64,000 nucleotides of DNA from Conexibacter sp. (GTDB taxonomy: Bacteria > Actinomycetota > Thermoleophilia > Solirubrobacterales > Solirubrobacteraceae): positions 1 to 64,000 of the forward strand of contig JAOPZA010000112.1 in NCBI GenBank assembly GCA_025964325.1. Direction: 5' to 3'. Below the pieces are notes generated by a model, which saw nothing but the letters and a program-made list of their open reading frames with translations, made no database searches and had not been told where the DNA came from. Shown here piece after piece: positions 49,940 to 59,977 of this stretch. Position 1 is the stretch's first letter; every line of letters starts with the position of its first letter. The position numbers and the translations under genes were made by a program.

Positions 49940-51514
49940 TCAGGCGCTCTCCTTCCCGACCGCCTCGGCGTCGAGCGTCGCGACCTGGGCCACGCGTCCG
50001 GCACGCCGCGTCATCACGAGGCCCGGGGCGCTCTCGGGATAGACCTCCTCGGGCTCCGGGAAGGCCACGAGCAGCAGCAGGTAGAGGATGCCGGCGGTCG
50101 CGGCGGCCAGGATGAAGCTGATGTCGACGCCGCCGAAGGAGCTGGCCAGCGGCCCGACGTAGCTGGTCGTGTTGACGAACAGCATCCCGACGCCCCCGCC
50201 GATCGCCCACGGCAGCAGCGCCCGCCAGTTCGCGCCGTGGTGGAACCAGTAGATCCCGCCGCGCTCGCCGCGGTTGAAGACCTGGACGGCGTCGGTCGAG
50301 AGGAAGCCGCCGCGCTGCCAGTAGCCGAGCAGGTTGATGACGACCCATGGCGCCGTGAAGGCCAGCAGGATCAGGATGAACGCGTTCACCGTGTCGACGG
50401 CGTTGAAGACGAACGTGCCGAGGTAGATGAAGATCACGCCGATCGTGCTGAGCACGAGCGTCGCGGGCACCCGTCGCAGGAACGGGATCAGCGAGGAGAA
50501 GTCCAGACCGGTGCCGTAGAGCGCGGTGCCGCCCTGCCCGAAGCTGCCGAGGATCGCGATCAGCATCAGCGGCACGAGGTACCACGTCGGCGCGCCGGCG
50601 ACGAGGCCTTCGGCGTACGGCGCCGCCACGTTGGAGAACGTCGACGCCGTGAACGCGCCGAAGATGAACGCGAAGCTCAGGCCGATGAACGATCCGGCCG
50701 AGACCGCGACCACCAGCGATCTCGAGCTCCATCGCTTCGGCGAGACGTAGCGCGAGTAGTCGTTCACGAACGGTCCGTACTCGACCGCCACCGCCCCCGT
50801 GCTGACCGCCGCGAGGATCCATGTCGGCCAGAAGCCGCTGAGCAGGTACTGACCGCCGTGGTAGCCGGCGTCGAACTTGGAGCCGAACGCGACGAAGCCG
50901 GCGACCAGCAGGACCCCGGAGGTCGGGAGCATCAGCTTGTTGGCCGCCAGCACGTTCGCGTGACCGAAGATCGCGATCACGACCGTCACCGCCGCCACCA
51001 GCGCGTAGCCGACGGCGAGCAGCGCGTCGCTGTTCGGTGTCCCGAGCAGCCGGTGCGCACCCTCGACCGCCACCTGCCCCGCCGTCCAGACCGTCAGCGC
51101 ATAGAAGCCGATCGCGATCAGGAGCGCGAGCACCGAGCCGACGATCCGCCCCACGACGCCGTAGAAGGCGCCGCTGCTGACGGCGCCGTTCGTCGCGGTC
51201 CGTCGTCCCAGCAGGGACATCGGACCCAACACCAGCGAGCCGACCGCCACGCCCACGAGGATCGCGGTGACCGAGCTCCACCATCCCAGACCGAAGGCGA
51301 TCGGGATCCAGCCGACCACGATCACGCCGAACGTCAGCTCCAACCCGATGAAGATGAAGAACAGGTTCAGGGGGCTCGAATGACGCTCGGCCTCCGGGAT
51401 CGGCTCAACCCCGCGCGTCTCGATCTGTCCGACCCGGTCGATGCCGGACTCGGGAATGCCACGCAGCCCGAACGGCTCGAGCACGCGTCTCTTCTCTCCT
51501 CGACCTCTCACCAC
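49940..51514 (-). CDS. NCS1-family permease (cytosine/purine/hydantoin type)
   Basis: Multi-TM, about 520 aa; TSGVLLVAGFVAFGSKFD, VEYGPFVNDYSRYV. Confidence 0.85.
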   Translation of the reverse strand: MVRGRGEKRRVLEPFGLRGIPESGIDRVGQIETRGVEPIPEAERHSSPLNLFFIFIGLELTFGVIVVGWIPIAFGLGWWSSVTAILVGVAVGSLVLGPMSLLGRRTATNGAVSSGAFYGVVGRIVGSVLALLIAIGFYALTVWTAGQVAVEGAHRLLGTPNSDALLAVGYALVAAVTVVIAIFGHANVLAANKLMLPTSGVLLVAGFVAFGSKFDAGYHGGQYLLSGFWPTWILAAVSTGAVAVEYGPFVNDYSRYVSPKRWSSRSLVVAVSAGSFIGLSFAFIFGAFTASTFSNVAAPYAEGLVAGAPTWYLVPLMLIAILGSFGQGGTALYGTGLDFSSLIPFLRRVPATLVLSTIGVIFIYLGTFVFNAVDTVNAFILILLAFTAPWVVINLLGYWQRGGFLSTDAVQVFNRGERGGIYWFHHGANWRALLPWAIGGGVGMLFVNTTSYVGPLASSFGGVDISFILAAATAGILYLLLLVAFPEPEEVYPESAPGLVMTRRAGRVAQVATLDAEAVGKESA

Positions 51515-51691
51515 GATGTCCTCCTAGGATGCGTACATGCCTTGGGGCCCCGGTGCTCCGCGACGTCGACGACCGCCGCGGCTCGCCGGACGAACCACGC
51601 CTCCCCCTGCCTCCCCGGCCACCCCTTCGGGCCGGTCCAGCCTGCCGTCAGGGGCCGCGCGGAGGTGCCGCACGCCACCGACGGCCTTGCG

Positions 51692-52033
51692 TCAGGCCGC
51701 CTCCTCGACGATCTCCAGCACGGTCCGATACGCCTCGAACGCGAGCGCCATCGTCTCCACGCCGACCTTGCGCCCGTCATCCTGCATCGCGAGGATGGCG
51801 TGGGCCTCCATGTACATGAAGACCACTTCCGGATCGAGCCCGCGCGCGACGTTGAGGAGGTCGTAGTCGGTGCTCCGCTCGGCGCCCGCGAGCTGGTAGC
51901 CGTTCTCCTCGAGCAGCCCCGCGATCGCGCGGTCGTAGTGTCCGAGCGCCTGCTCCGGCGAGGAATCGGCCAACCGCTCCGCCTCCGCCCACTCGCTGCG
52001 CCAGTTGACGACTTCAGGTCGTTGGCTCGACAT
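51692..52033 (-). CDS. Conserved small protein of unknown function, paralogue of 7866-8219
   Basis: EWAEAERLADSSPEQALGHYD...AFEAYRTVLEIV. Confidence 0.7.
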   Translation of the reverse strand: MSSQRPEVVNWRSEWAEAERLADSSPEQALGHYDRAIAGLLEENGYQLAGAERSTDYDLLNVARGLDPEVVFMYMEAHAILAMQDDGRKVGVETMALAFEAYRTVLEIVEEAA

Positions 52034-52079
52034 CGCTCCGTCCTCGTTTGCGGTCGTACGGGTGGTCATGATGCTTTCG

Positions 52080-53093
52080 TCAGCTCCCCCGAGCGAGGAA
52101 CCGGTCGCCGTGGCGCTCGAGCTCCGGAGCGCGGCGGAGCGCCGGCGCCTCGGCGCAGCCGAGCGGGACGAACGGGAAGTAGGACTCCCACAGCAGCGCG
52201 TCCGGCCCGAGCTCGTCGGCCGCCCGCTCGACCGACGCAGCGTCGTCGGTCGGACCGACGGCCGCGAAGATCCGGCCGGCATCGACGTACTCGCGCACCC
52301 GGCCGGGCGCGTCGATCAGCCGGTCGAGGTGCTCGATCGCGCCCGGCGCCCACGCCACGCCGCTCTCCGCGAAGCCGATCCGCAGCCCCGGGTAGCGCTC
52401 GAAGACCTGCGCGAACATGAAGTACGTCAGCAGGTACCGCGGCGTCCACACGGGCGAGGAGAAGGAGGCGCGATGCAGGAGCGGGAGCCCGGTCTCCTCG
52501 AGTGCCTGCCAGATCGGCGCGAACGCCGAGCTCTCGGGCGCGATCTTGACCGGCAGCGCAATGCTGACGGCCGCGACGCACGCCTCCTGCGACAGCTCGC
52601 GGATCTCCTCCGCCGCCCACTGCGGCTCGAGGCCGTGGAGCTGGAGCGCGACCTTCAGCCGCACCGGATCGGCGTCGCAGTAGTGGATCGCGTAGCGGTT
52701 GTAGGCGCCGAACACGCCGGCCGCCATGTTCGAGGCGAGGCCGCGCGCCGCGCCGACGGACGGCGCCGCGTTGATCAGGTGGCGCTCGACGCCCGCCGCG
52801 TCCATCGCCGCCAGCCGCCCACGGGCGTTGTCCTGCACGACGCCCGACGCGACGTGCCCGCTGTTGGACAGCGGCGGGTCGAGCTGCTCGCCGCCCGCGC
52901 GGCCGAGCGCCGCCGGCCAGGTGCGCCGACCGGTGAGCCGCAGGTACGGCGCCTCCCAGTCACCCGTCCCCGGCCGTGGGTGGGTGACCTCGACCCACGG
53001 CAGCATCCGATCCCAGTGCCCGCGGAAGTCCGGGACGCCGCTCTCGTAGATGAGCTCCATCGAAGGAGCCACATAGGTTCCGACGTCTACCAC
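52080..53093 (-). CDS. Amidohydrolase-2 family protein (copy 2)
   Basis: VVDVGTYVAPSMELIYESGVPDFRGHWDRMLPW aligns with copy 1; GTG start with GGAGACGG. Confidence 0.8.
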   Translation of the reverse strand: MVDVGTYVAPSMELIYESGVPDFRGHWDRMLPWVEVTHPRPGTGDWEAPYLRLTGRRTWPAALGRAGGEQLDPPLSNSGHVASGVVQDNARGRLAAMDAAGVERHLINAAPSVGAARGLASNMAAGVFGAYNRYAIHYCDADPVRLKVALQLHGLEPQWAAEEIRELSQEACVAAVSIALPVKIAPESSAFAPIWQALEETGLPLLHRASFSSPVWTPRYLLTYFMFAQVFERYPGLRIGFAESGVAWAPGAIEHLDRLIDAPGRVREYVDAGRIFAAVGPTDDAASVERAADELGPDALLWESYFPFVPLGCAEAPALRRAPELERHGDRFLARGS

Positions 53094-53127
53094 CCGGTCC
53101 GTCTCCTTCTGCCTCGCCGCCGACTCC

Positions 53128-54318
53128 TCAGGAGTAGGCGCGCTCGGCGACCCACGTGTCGAACTTCCAGGCAAGGATCTCGTGCTTGGAGAACCGCCCC
53201 GGCTTCGCGTGCCGCGAGCGCATGCCACGGTGCTGCTGCTCGGAGATCTTGTTGTCCTCTGCCAGGAACGAGTCGATGTTGCGCACGTACTCCTCATGCG
53301 AGGCCTGGAGGGCGGGATCGTCCCCGCGGGCGAGCGCCTCCGCCGACTCCTTCGCGACCGCGAGACCGAGCCGCAGGTGGCAGTGGTCGGGGCCGTCCGG
53401 GAGCAGGACGTAGTAGACCGTCGTGTCGACGGAGTTCAGGACGCCCATCGAGGGATAGGAGACCCAGATCGGCATGCCCGAGTGCTCGGGCGCCAAGTCG
53501 GCGGTCTCCGGCGTGACGGGAAAGAGCGGATCGCCCGTGTCACTGTAGGAGAACCCGGGGAACTGGCCGACCATCACGATCCAAGGCTGGTCGGTGATGT
53601 CGGGGAACTCGACCCAGCCCTTCATCGGGCTCACGGCCTGGAAGGTCTCGGTGTGCACCCAGGGGATGTGGTACTCCTCGATTGAGTTCTCCATCCACTC
53701 CTTCCAGTTGCAGTTCAGCCGGAAGTGCCACCGGTGGGTGGTGACGTGGTTGCTCATCCCGTATCTCTCGATCCCGAAACGGCTCATCTCGGAGACGCGG
53801 GGCGCGAAGGGCGTCGCCTCGGGATCGAGGTTCACCATGATGAACCCCTCCCAGATCTCGACCTGCGCGGAGATCAGCGGATAGTCCTTCTTGTCGAAGT
53901 TCTCCGTGTGCCGGAACTCCGGCGCCCCGCGAAGGTCACCGCCGAGGCCGTACATCCAGCCGTGGTAGGGGCACTTGAACGCCGGCGTGTTGCCGGACCC
54001 CTCGACGATCTGGCAGCCGCGATGACGGCAGACGTTGTGGTGCACGCAGATCTGGTCCTCGTGATCGCGCACGATGATCAGCGACTCGGTCGCGATCTCG
54101 TGGGTCACGAAGTCGCCGGCGTTGGGGACGTCCTCGACGCGGCCGACGCAGATCCACTCCTTGAAGAAGATCGCATCGATCTCGCGCTGGTAGAGCTCGG
54201 GCGACCAGTACGCCTCCGGCGGCAGCGTCGCCGCCTCGAGCGCCGGCTTCTTCAGGTCCGCGAGCCGAGCATCGAACTCGACCTCCTGCGCGCCCACCAG
54301 CTTCGCAACACTTGCCAT
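53128..54318 (-). CDS. Rieske oxygenase alpha subunit (copy 4)
   Basis: CRH-x16-CPYHGW; EEYHIPWVH; closely resembles copy 1. Confidence 0.92.
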   Translation of the reverse strand: MASVAKLVGAQEVEFDARLADLKKPALEAATLPPEAYWSPELYQREIDAIFFKEWICVGRVEDVPNAGDFVTHEIATESLIIVRDHEDQICVHHNVCRHRGCQIVEGSGNTPAFKCPYHGWMYGLGGDLRGAPEFRHTENFDKKDYPLISAQVEIWEGFIMVNLDPEATPFAPRVSEMSRFGIERYGMSNHVTTHRWHFRLNCNWKEWMENSIEEYHIPWVHTETFQAVSPMKGWVEFPDITDQPWIVMVGQFPGFSYSDTGDPLFPVTPETADLAPEHSGMPIWVSYPSMGVLNSVDTTVYYVLLPDGPDHCHLRLGLAVAKESAEALARGDDPALQASHEEYVRNIDSFLAEDNKISEQQHRGMRSRHAKPGRFSKHEILAWKFDTWVAERAYS

Positions 54319-54466
54319 CGCTTCGGTCCTCACTCCCTGTTCACAGTGACCTGGTTGAGCCGGGGGTCCCTCGGACCACCGCAGCTGACGGCCTTTCTCG
54401 GCGATGCAACGTATGGATCCTCCGCTCCCGCCGCACACATGATCGTTGTTGCTCACTCTCCGCGCA

Positions 54467-54484
54467 ATTGGTCGGAAGACCGAT
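54467..54484 (+). promoter_or_regulatory. Candidate operator S7: ATTGGT-CGGAAG-ACCGAT
   Basis: Motif member upstream of Rieske copy 4 (149 bp from start codon). Confidence 0.45.
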
Positions 54485-54501
54485 CGCGCACGCGCCCGGA
54501 C

Positions 54502-54894
54502 CTACTGCAGCACGCCGACGAGGTAGCCGAGATCCCAGTAGTCGACGCAACGGCTGATCTCGTCGCCCTCGAGCTCGAACAGCGACGCACCGCGGAACTC
54601 GAACGATCGCCCGGATGCGGCGAGGTGCTCGAACGGGCCGTCGTGCGTCCCCGTGTAGCTCCATTCGAGCGCCACGCGCTCGCCGGCATCGAAGGTCCGC
54701 ATCGGCGTCATCACGATGTCGGACGAGCTGGCGAGCCAGTTGCGCAGGTGCGTCGCGATCTCGCTGCGGCCGCGGACGGCGACGCCGAGCGGGATGTCCT
54801 CGTAGAGGCAGTCGTCGGTGAAGAGCGTGGCGAAGCGCTCCGGGTCACGGCTGGACCAGCCCGCGGCGAAGCGCTCGCTGATGTGCAGACTCAT
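54502..54894 (-). CDS. NTF2/SnoaL-like protein
   Basis: FAAGWSSRDPERFATLFTDDCLYEDIPLGVAVRGRSEIATHL. Confidence 0.8.
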   Translation of the reverse strand: MSLHISERFAAGWSSRDPERFATLFTDDCLYEDIPLGVAVRGRSEIATHLRNWLASSSDIVMTPMRTFDAGERVALEWSYTGTHDGPFEHLAASGRSFEFRGASLFELEGDEISRCVDYWDLGYLVGVLQ

Positions 54895-54934
54895 CTCGTG
54901 GCTCCTGGTAGTGGACGGCGTGCCCGCCGGCGAA

Positions 54935-55978
54935 CTAGCGCGACGGGGTGCTGCGGTCGGTCGACGCGCGGCGCGTCAGTCCGACCGGGATCACGGCATG
55001 GCGCTCGGGAGTCGCCTCGTCCTCGATCAGGGCGACCAACAGCTCGATCGCGCGCGCACCGATCTTGGCGGGCTCGAGGTCGAGTGCGGTCACCGAGGGC
55101 CGGGCCGTGCTGACCATGGCCGAGTCGGTCGTCGCGACAAGCGCGAGCTCCTCGGGCACCGCCACCCCCCGTTCGTCGGCGGCCTCGAGCGCGCCGGCCG
55201 CGAGCAGGTCGAGCGTCGCGTAGAGCGCGTCGGGCGCGTCTGGACCGTCGAGCAGCGTTCCCACGGCCCGGCGCGCAGCCTCCTGCGGCGACGCCCCTCG
55301 CACCCGCGCGATCCGCGAGACGACACCGTGCGCCTTGCACCATGCGCGATAGCCGCGGACGGCGTCGCTGACATAGGACGGCGACGCCGTGGTCGTCAAC
55401 AGCGCGGGGCGCTCGCAGCCGATGCTCGCGAGGTGGTCGAGCGCCAGCTGCGCCCCCGCGACGTGGTCGTTGTCGACCCACGGGTCGTCGTCGCCGGCGC
55501 TCGGCAGCCTGCCGGTCGTGACGACCGGCCGCCCCGAGGAACGGAGCTCGTCCAGCAGCGTCTCCTTGCCGGTCGGGTCGACGATGATCGCCCCGTCGGC
55601 GGAGAGCCGGTGGATCGCCTCGGCGGAGGTGCTCGGCGGCGCCAGGACGAGCCCGTAGCCGAGCTCGAAGGCGCGCTGGGCGGCGCCGTTGATCAGCTCC
55701 ACGAAGTACGCGGCCTCCGGCACCAGGACGTGCGATCCGGATCCTGACGCCTGAATCGCCAGCAGCATCGTGCGTCCGGTCGCGAGCCCGCGGCCCTTCG
55801 GGTCGGCCGCGTACCCCAGCCGATCGGCGAGCTCGCGTACCCGATCGCGCGTCGCCTGCGGCAGGCGTCCCTTGTCGTTGAGGGCGTGCGAGACGGTCGT
55901 GATCGAGACGCCCGCCTCGCGTGCGATGTCGCGGATGCTGGGCTTTGCGCTCTTCGTAGGAGTTCGCTTCGTGGCCAT
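54935..55978 (-). CDS. LacI family regulator
   Basis: SIRDIAREAGVSITTVSHALNDKGRLPQATRDRVRELADRLGY. Confidence 0.95.
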   Translation of the reverse strand: MATKRTPTKSAKPSIRDIAREAGVSITTVSHALNDKGRLPQATRDRVRELADRLGYAADPKGRGLATGRTMLLAIQASGSGSHVLVPEAAYFVELINGAAQRAFELGYGLVLAPPSTSAEAIHRLSADGAIIVDPTGKETLLDELRSSGRPVVTTGRLPSAGDDDPWVDNDHVAGAQLALDHLASIGCERPALLTTTASPSYVSDAVRGYRAWCKAHGVVSRIARVRGASPQEAARRAVGTLLDGPDAPDALYATLDLLAAGALEAADERGVAVPEELALVATTDSAMVSTARPSVTALDLEPAKIGARAIELLVALIEDEATPERHAVIPVGLTRRASTDRSTPSR

Positions 55979-56051
55979 CGTCCGGGCCTAGCATGACGCA
56001 GGTGGGGAGATCGAGATCGGCATCGCGTCGTGCGTCCGGAGCAACGGCGCG

Positions 56052-57488
56052 CTAGAAGAACTGGAGGTACTCGATCTGCTCCCACTCGGTCACGTGCTCG
56101 TGGAAGCTCGTCCACTCCATGTGCTTGTACTTGCTGTACATGCCGTGCATCGTCGGGCCGAAGACGTCCTTCGCGAGCTCGTCCTCGTCGAAGGCCGTGA
56201 TCGCCTCGATCAGGGTGCGCGGGAGGTGCTGCACATCCGCCGCCTTCGCCTCCTCCGCCGTCAGCGCGTAGAGCGGCTTGTCGACCGGTCTCGGCGCCTC
56301 GAGCCCCTGCTGCAGCCCTTCGAGCGTCGCGCCGACCGTCATCGCAAGGGCGAGATACGGGTTGACCGTCATGTCGCAGGCGCGGTTCTCGATCGCGAAG
56401 CGGCGCTGCGGCAGCCGGATCATCGCGGAGCGGTTGTTGTAGCCGTAGCAGATGTGCGAAGGCGCCCAGGTCTCCGTGCCGCCCTCGAGCTCCGTGCTGT
56501 GACCGACCAGGCCCTTGTAGGAGTTGACGGTCGGGCACGCGACGGCGGTGATCGCCTTGCCGTGTCTCAGGAGGCCGGCGACCGCCGAGAAGGTCGACGG
56601 GCCGAAGGCGCCGTCCTCACCCGCGAAGATGTTGGCTCTCGGGTCGTCGATCGGCGTCATGCTGTAGTTGATGTGCGCGCCGCTGCGCCAGTCGCCGTTG
56701 GACGGCTTCGGCATGTAGGTGACGATCAGGCCGTTGCGCTTCGCGATCTCCTTCAGCATCACGCGCAGGAAGACGAAGCGGTCGGCCGAGGTGACGACGT
56801 CGGCATAGCCGAAGTCGAGCTCGAACTGCGAGTAGGCGCCCTCGCAGACGACGTTCGACAGGCCCCATCCGAGACCGTTGATCGCCGTCACGAGCTGGTC
56901 GAGGAACGGCATGCCGTCGAGCGAGTGCTCGACGTCGTAGCCGTAGGCCTGGCGCTTGATCTCCCGGCCGCTGGCCGTCGCCTCGCCGCCGCCGAACGCC
57001 TTCACGAGCTGGCCGTCGTCGGCCTTTCTCAGCACGATGAACTCCGGCTCGAAGCCGGCGTTGACGTTGTAGCCCGCCTCGTTGGCGCGCTGGACCTGGC
57101 GCTTGAGCGCGAAGCGCGGGCACACGTTGTACGGCGCGTCCTCCCAGAAGAGGTCGCCGAAGACGAACGCCGTCGTCGTGTCCCACGGACAGATCAAGAC
57201 GCTGTCGAGGTCGGGCAGGACGATCTGGTCGGCGTCGGCGGGGCCGAGCTCCGGGACCATCGAGACCGAGTGCACGGCGAACTGCGGACCGCGGCCGGCG
57301 CACAGCTCCTCGAACTCGGCGAGCGGCACGGGCTTCGTCTTCGGCGAGCCGAGGATGTCGATCCAGCAGGACAGGACGTACTCGACGCCGGCGGCCTCGA
57401 GCTGCTCGCGCACTTCCCGCACCCGCTCCGCGGACGGCAGCGCCTCCTCGAGCGTGGCTGGGTACAGCTTGGTCGTCGTGCTGGACAT
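56052..57488 (-). CDS. Glutamine synthetase family ligase (copy 3)
   Basis: GFEPEFIVLRKA, SGAHINYSM, CPTVNSYKGLVGH, NNRSAMIRLPQRRFAIENRACDMTVNPYLALA. Confidence 0.9.
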   Translation of the reverse strand: MSSTTTKLYPATLEEALPSAERVREVREQLEAAGVEYVLSCWIDILGSPKTKPVPLAEFEELCAGRGPQFAVHSVSMVPELGPADADQIVLPDLDSVLICPWDTTTAFVFGDLFWEDAPYNVCPRFALKRQVQRANEAGYNVNAGFEPEFIVLRKADDGQLVKAFGGGEATASGREIKRQAYGYDVEHSLDGMPFLDQLVTAINGLGWGLSNVVCEGAYSQFELDFGYADVVTSADRFVFLRVMLKEIAKRNGLIVTYMPKPSNGDWRSGAHINYSMTPIDDPRANIFAGEDGAFGPSTFSAVAGLLRHGKAITAVACPTVNSYKGLVGHSTELEGGTETWAPSHICYGYNNRSAMIRLPQRRFAIENRACDMTVNPYLALAMTVGATLEGLQQGLEAPRPVDKPLYALTAEEAKAADVQHLPRTLIEAITAFDEDELAKDVFGPTMHGMYSKYKHMEWTSFHEHVTEWEQIEYLQFF

Positions 57489-57538
57489 CCGGTTCCTTTC
57501 GGTTGGCAAGAGTGGTCGGTCGGTCGCTTCGCGAATCG

Positions 57539-58837
57539 TCAGGCGACGCCGGAGGGCGCCTCGCCGTAGCGGCGGATGAAGCCTCCGAGGGCGTCCTGGA
57601 AGCACGCCAGCGGTGCGCGGAATGAGCCGGCGCCGATCTGGCCGCCCCCGCGCCCGGCGATGCCGATGTCCATCGCCGGGGTGATCTCGGTCGCGACCAC
57701 ACGCCGGATGTCGATGCCCACCGGCACGCCGCGATAGCTCAGATAGGGGATGCGGTAGACGCCGTGCTCCCCGACGGTGATCTCGTACATCTGGAGGTTC
57801 GTCGCGACCATCCGCTCGGGCGTTCCGCCCTGGTAGGCCTGGAGCGGGAAGGCCGCCGCCTGCGCGAAGCCGCCCAGCCCCGCGGTCTCGGTGATCGGGC
57901 TCTCTCCGCCCATGAACTCGGCGTCGTCCTCGGTGAAGCCCGCGAAGAGGCCGCCGGTCTCCATCTGCGGCAGCGGGCCGCGGAACCACTCGTCTCCCAT
58001 GCCGGAGACGCGGATGCCGAACTCGCTGCACGAGAACGCCATCGCGGTCACGATCGTCGAGCTCGGCACGCCGCTCGCGGCGTCGAGGGTTGCCTTCGAC
58101 GCCGCCATCGAGGCCCGCAGGAAGAAGTAGTCGCCCGACGCGATGTAGTCGACCAGCTCGTCGACGGCGGCGCGCCCGTCGCGTGCCAGCGAGACGAGCT
58201 GCGGCATCAGCTCGCGGGCGAACAGCAGGCTGCCGGCGGCGTTGCGGCTGTGCAGCTCGTCGCCCATGTGGAGCGCGCGGCGGATGATCGGCCGCAGCGG
58301 GATGCCGCCCGTGCGGCGCACCGCCTCGCCGAGGAGCGGGGCGATCGTGCCGCGGAGATAGTCGAGGTTGCGCTTCACCTCGTCGTTGTAGACGCCGTAG
58401 TTCAGGCGCGCCGGCGACTTTCCCTCGAACAGCGTGCAGGTCGCGCGCGTGCCGCCGTCGAGCTCGACGACGAGCACCGGCATCGACGGCGTCGTGACGC
58501 CCGCGAGCGATCCGATGCAGCCGACCTCCTGGCAGCCGCGCACCAGGATCTCACCCGCGTGCAGCAGCTCGTCGGCGTGCTCGGCATCGCGTGCCCAGCC
58601 CTCGTAGACGGCGCCGCCGATCACCGCGGTGCGCTGACCGCCCGTGTACTGCTCCCACGGAAGCGGCGGCCCCGAGGTCAGCACGGTGCGATCGCCCAGC
58701 TCCGGGATCGCGTCGCCGGCGGGGCGGACGTCGCGGAGGACCGGCTCGGCTGAGGTGATCCGCTCGAGCACCTCGGCGTTCGCGCGATCGGTCGCGGCGT
58801 CGGGGCTGCGTGCGGCGAGGTCCTCGGTCGTGGCCAT
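57539..58837 (-). CDS. DUF1116 protein, AllG/YlbE-like (copy 3)
   Basis: GDELHSRNAAGSLLF, YFFLRASMAASKATLDAA, GIRVSGMG, GGGQIGAGSFRAPLACFQDAL. Confidence 0.86.
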   Translation of the reverse strand: MATTEDLAARSPDAATDRANAEVLERITSAEPVLRDVRPAGDAIPELGDRTVLTSGPPLPWEQYTGGQRTAVIGGAVYEGWARDAEHADELLHAGEILVRGCQEVGCIGSLAGVTTPSMPVLVVELDGGTRATCTLFEGKSPARLNYGVYNDEVKRNLDYLRGTIAPLLGEAVRRTGGIPLRPIIRRALHMGDELHSRNAAGSLLFARELMPQLVSLARDGRAAVDELVDYIASGDYFFLRASMAASKATLDAASGVPSSTIVTAMAFSCSEFGIRVSGMGDEWFRGPLPQMETGGLFAGFTEDDAEFMGGESPITETAGLGGFAQAAAFPLQAYQGGTPERMVATNLQMYEITVGEHGVYRIPYLSYRGVPVGIDIRRVVATEITPAMDIGIAGRGGGQIGAGSFRAPLACFQDALGGFIRRYGEAPSGVA

Positions 58838-58936
58838 GTGCTCGTGCTCCAGATCGGTGTCGTCAACGGCTCGCCGACGCGCGGGAGCCTCAATTGCGAG
58901 TGCACGGTGAACGCTTCTGCCCTTCAGTTCGGGAAG

Positions 58937-58954
58937 TGCAAAAGCGGTTTTGCA
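58937..58954. promoter_or_regulatory. Candidate LacI-type operator
   Basis: TGCAAAAGCGGTTTTGCA, 7-bp perfect arms, upstream of DUF1116 copy 3. Confidence 0.6.
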
Positions 58955-59046
58955 ACCGGCCGCGAAAGCTAGCGTCAGCGGCCGGGAGTGTCAAGCCGCG
59001 GCGGCGAGCGCGACGTCCGCCCTGCGTCGTCGCTCGTCCCTCCGGC

Positions 59047-59952
59047 TCAGAAGACGACGGTCTTGTTCCCGTGCAGCAGCACGCGGTCCTCGCAGTGCCA
59101 CTGGACCGCGCGGGAGAAGACGGCCCGCTCGGTCTCGGCGCCGAGTCGGACGAGCGCCGCCGGGCTGTCGCGATGCGAGACCCGCATCACGTCCTGCTCG
59201 ATGATCGGCCCGGCGTCGAGCTCCTCCGTCACGTAGTGGGCGGTCGCGCCGACGAGCTTCACCCCTCGCTCGTGCGCCCGCTCGTACGGCCCCGCGCCCG
59301 CGAACGCAGGCAGGAACGAGTGGTGGATGTTGATCACCGGCACGCCGACGCGCGCGAGGAAGTCGCCGGAGAGGATCTGCATGTAGCGCGCCAGCACGAC
59401 CAGGTCGACCTCGCCTGCGACGAGCTCGAGCAGCTCCTGCTCGGCCTCGGGCTTGCGGCCTCTCTCGACGGGGACGTGGTGGAACGGGAGCCCGAAGGAC
59501 TCGACGTCCTCCCGCAGGTCGGGATGGTTGGCGGCGACGAGGACGATGTCGCCCTCGAGCTGACCGCGGCGGGAGCGCCACAGCAGGTCGAGCAGGCAGT
59601 GGTCCGAGCGTGAGGCGAGGATCGCGACGCGCTTGCGCCGGCGCGCATCCCACATCTGCCAGCGCATCTCGAACGGCTCGCCGACGGCGCGCCCGAAGCG
59701 CCGCTCGAAGTCGACGCGCTCCTCGGGTGCGAGGGCGAGGTTGAACTCCATCCGCATGAAGAACGAACCGGCCTCGGGATCGGTCGAGTACTGGTCGGAG
59801 CTGACGATGTTCGCGCCGGCATCGCTGAGGAACTGCGAGACGGCGGCCACGATCCCGGGCCGGTCGCCACAGGCGATCAGCAGCCGCGTGATCGTGGCGA
59901 GCTGCGCGGAATCGCCCGCGGGCGCGGCCGGCCTTGCCTTGATGGTCTGCAT
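59047..59952 (-). CDS. purU: Formyltetrahydrofolate deformylase
   Basis: ACT-like N-terminus ([14 protein letters not shown]), [52 protein letters not shown]. Confidence 0.95.
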   Translation of the reverse strand: MQTIKARPAAPAGDSAQLATITRLLIACGDRPGIVAAVSQFLSDAGANIVSSDQYSTDPEAGSFFMRMEFNLALAPEERVDFERRFGRAVGEPFEMRWQMWDARRRKRVAILASRSDHCLLDLLWRSRRGQLEGDIVLVAANHPDLREDVESFGLPFHHVPVERGRKPEAEQELLELVAGEVDLVVLARYMQILSGDFLARVGVPVINIHHSFLPAFAGAGPYERAHERGVKLVGATAHYVTEELDAGPIIEQDVMRVSHRDSPAALVRLGAETERAVFSRAVQWHCEDRVLLHGNKTVVF

Positions 59953-59977
59953 GGGAGCCGGTTTCGTTCGGGGTTGA

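Noticed and set aside
49748-52420. 890-aa plus-strand open frame
   Set aside because: Lies antisense to ferredoxin, NCS1 permease and small-protein genes with good start sites; composition is artefactual.
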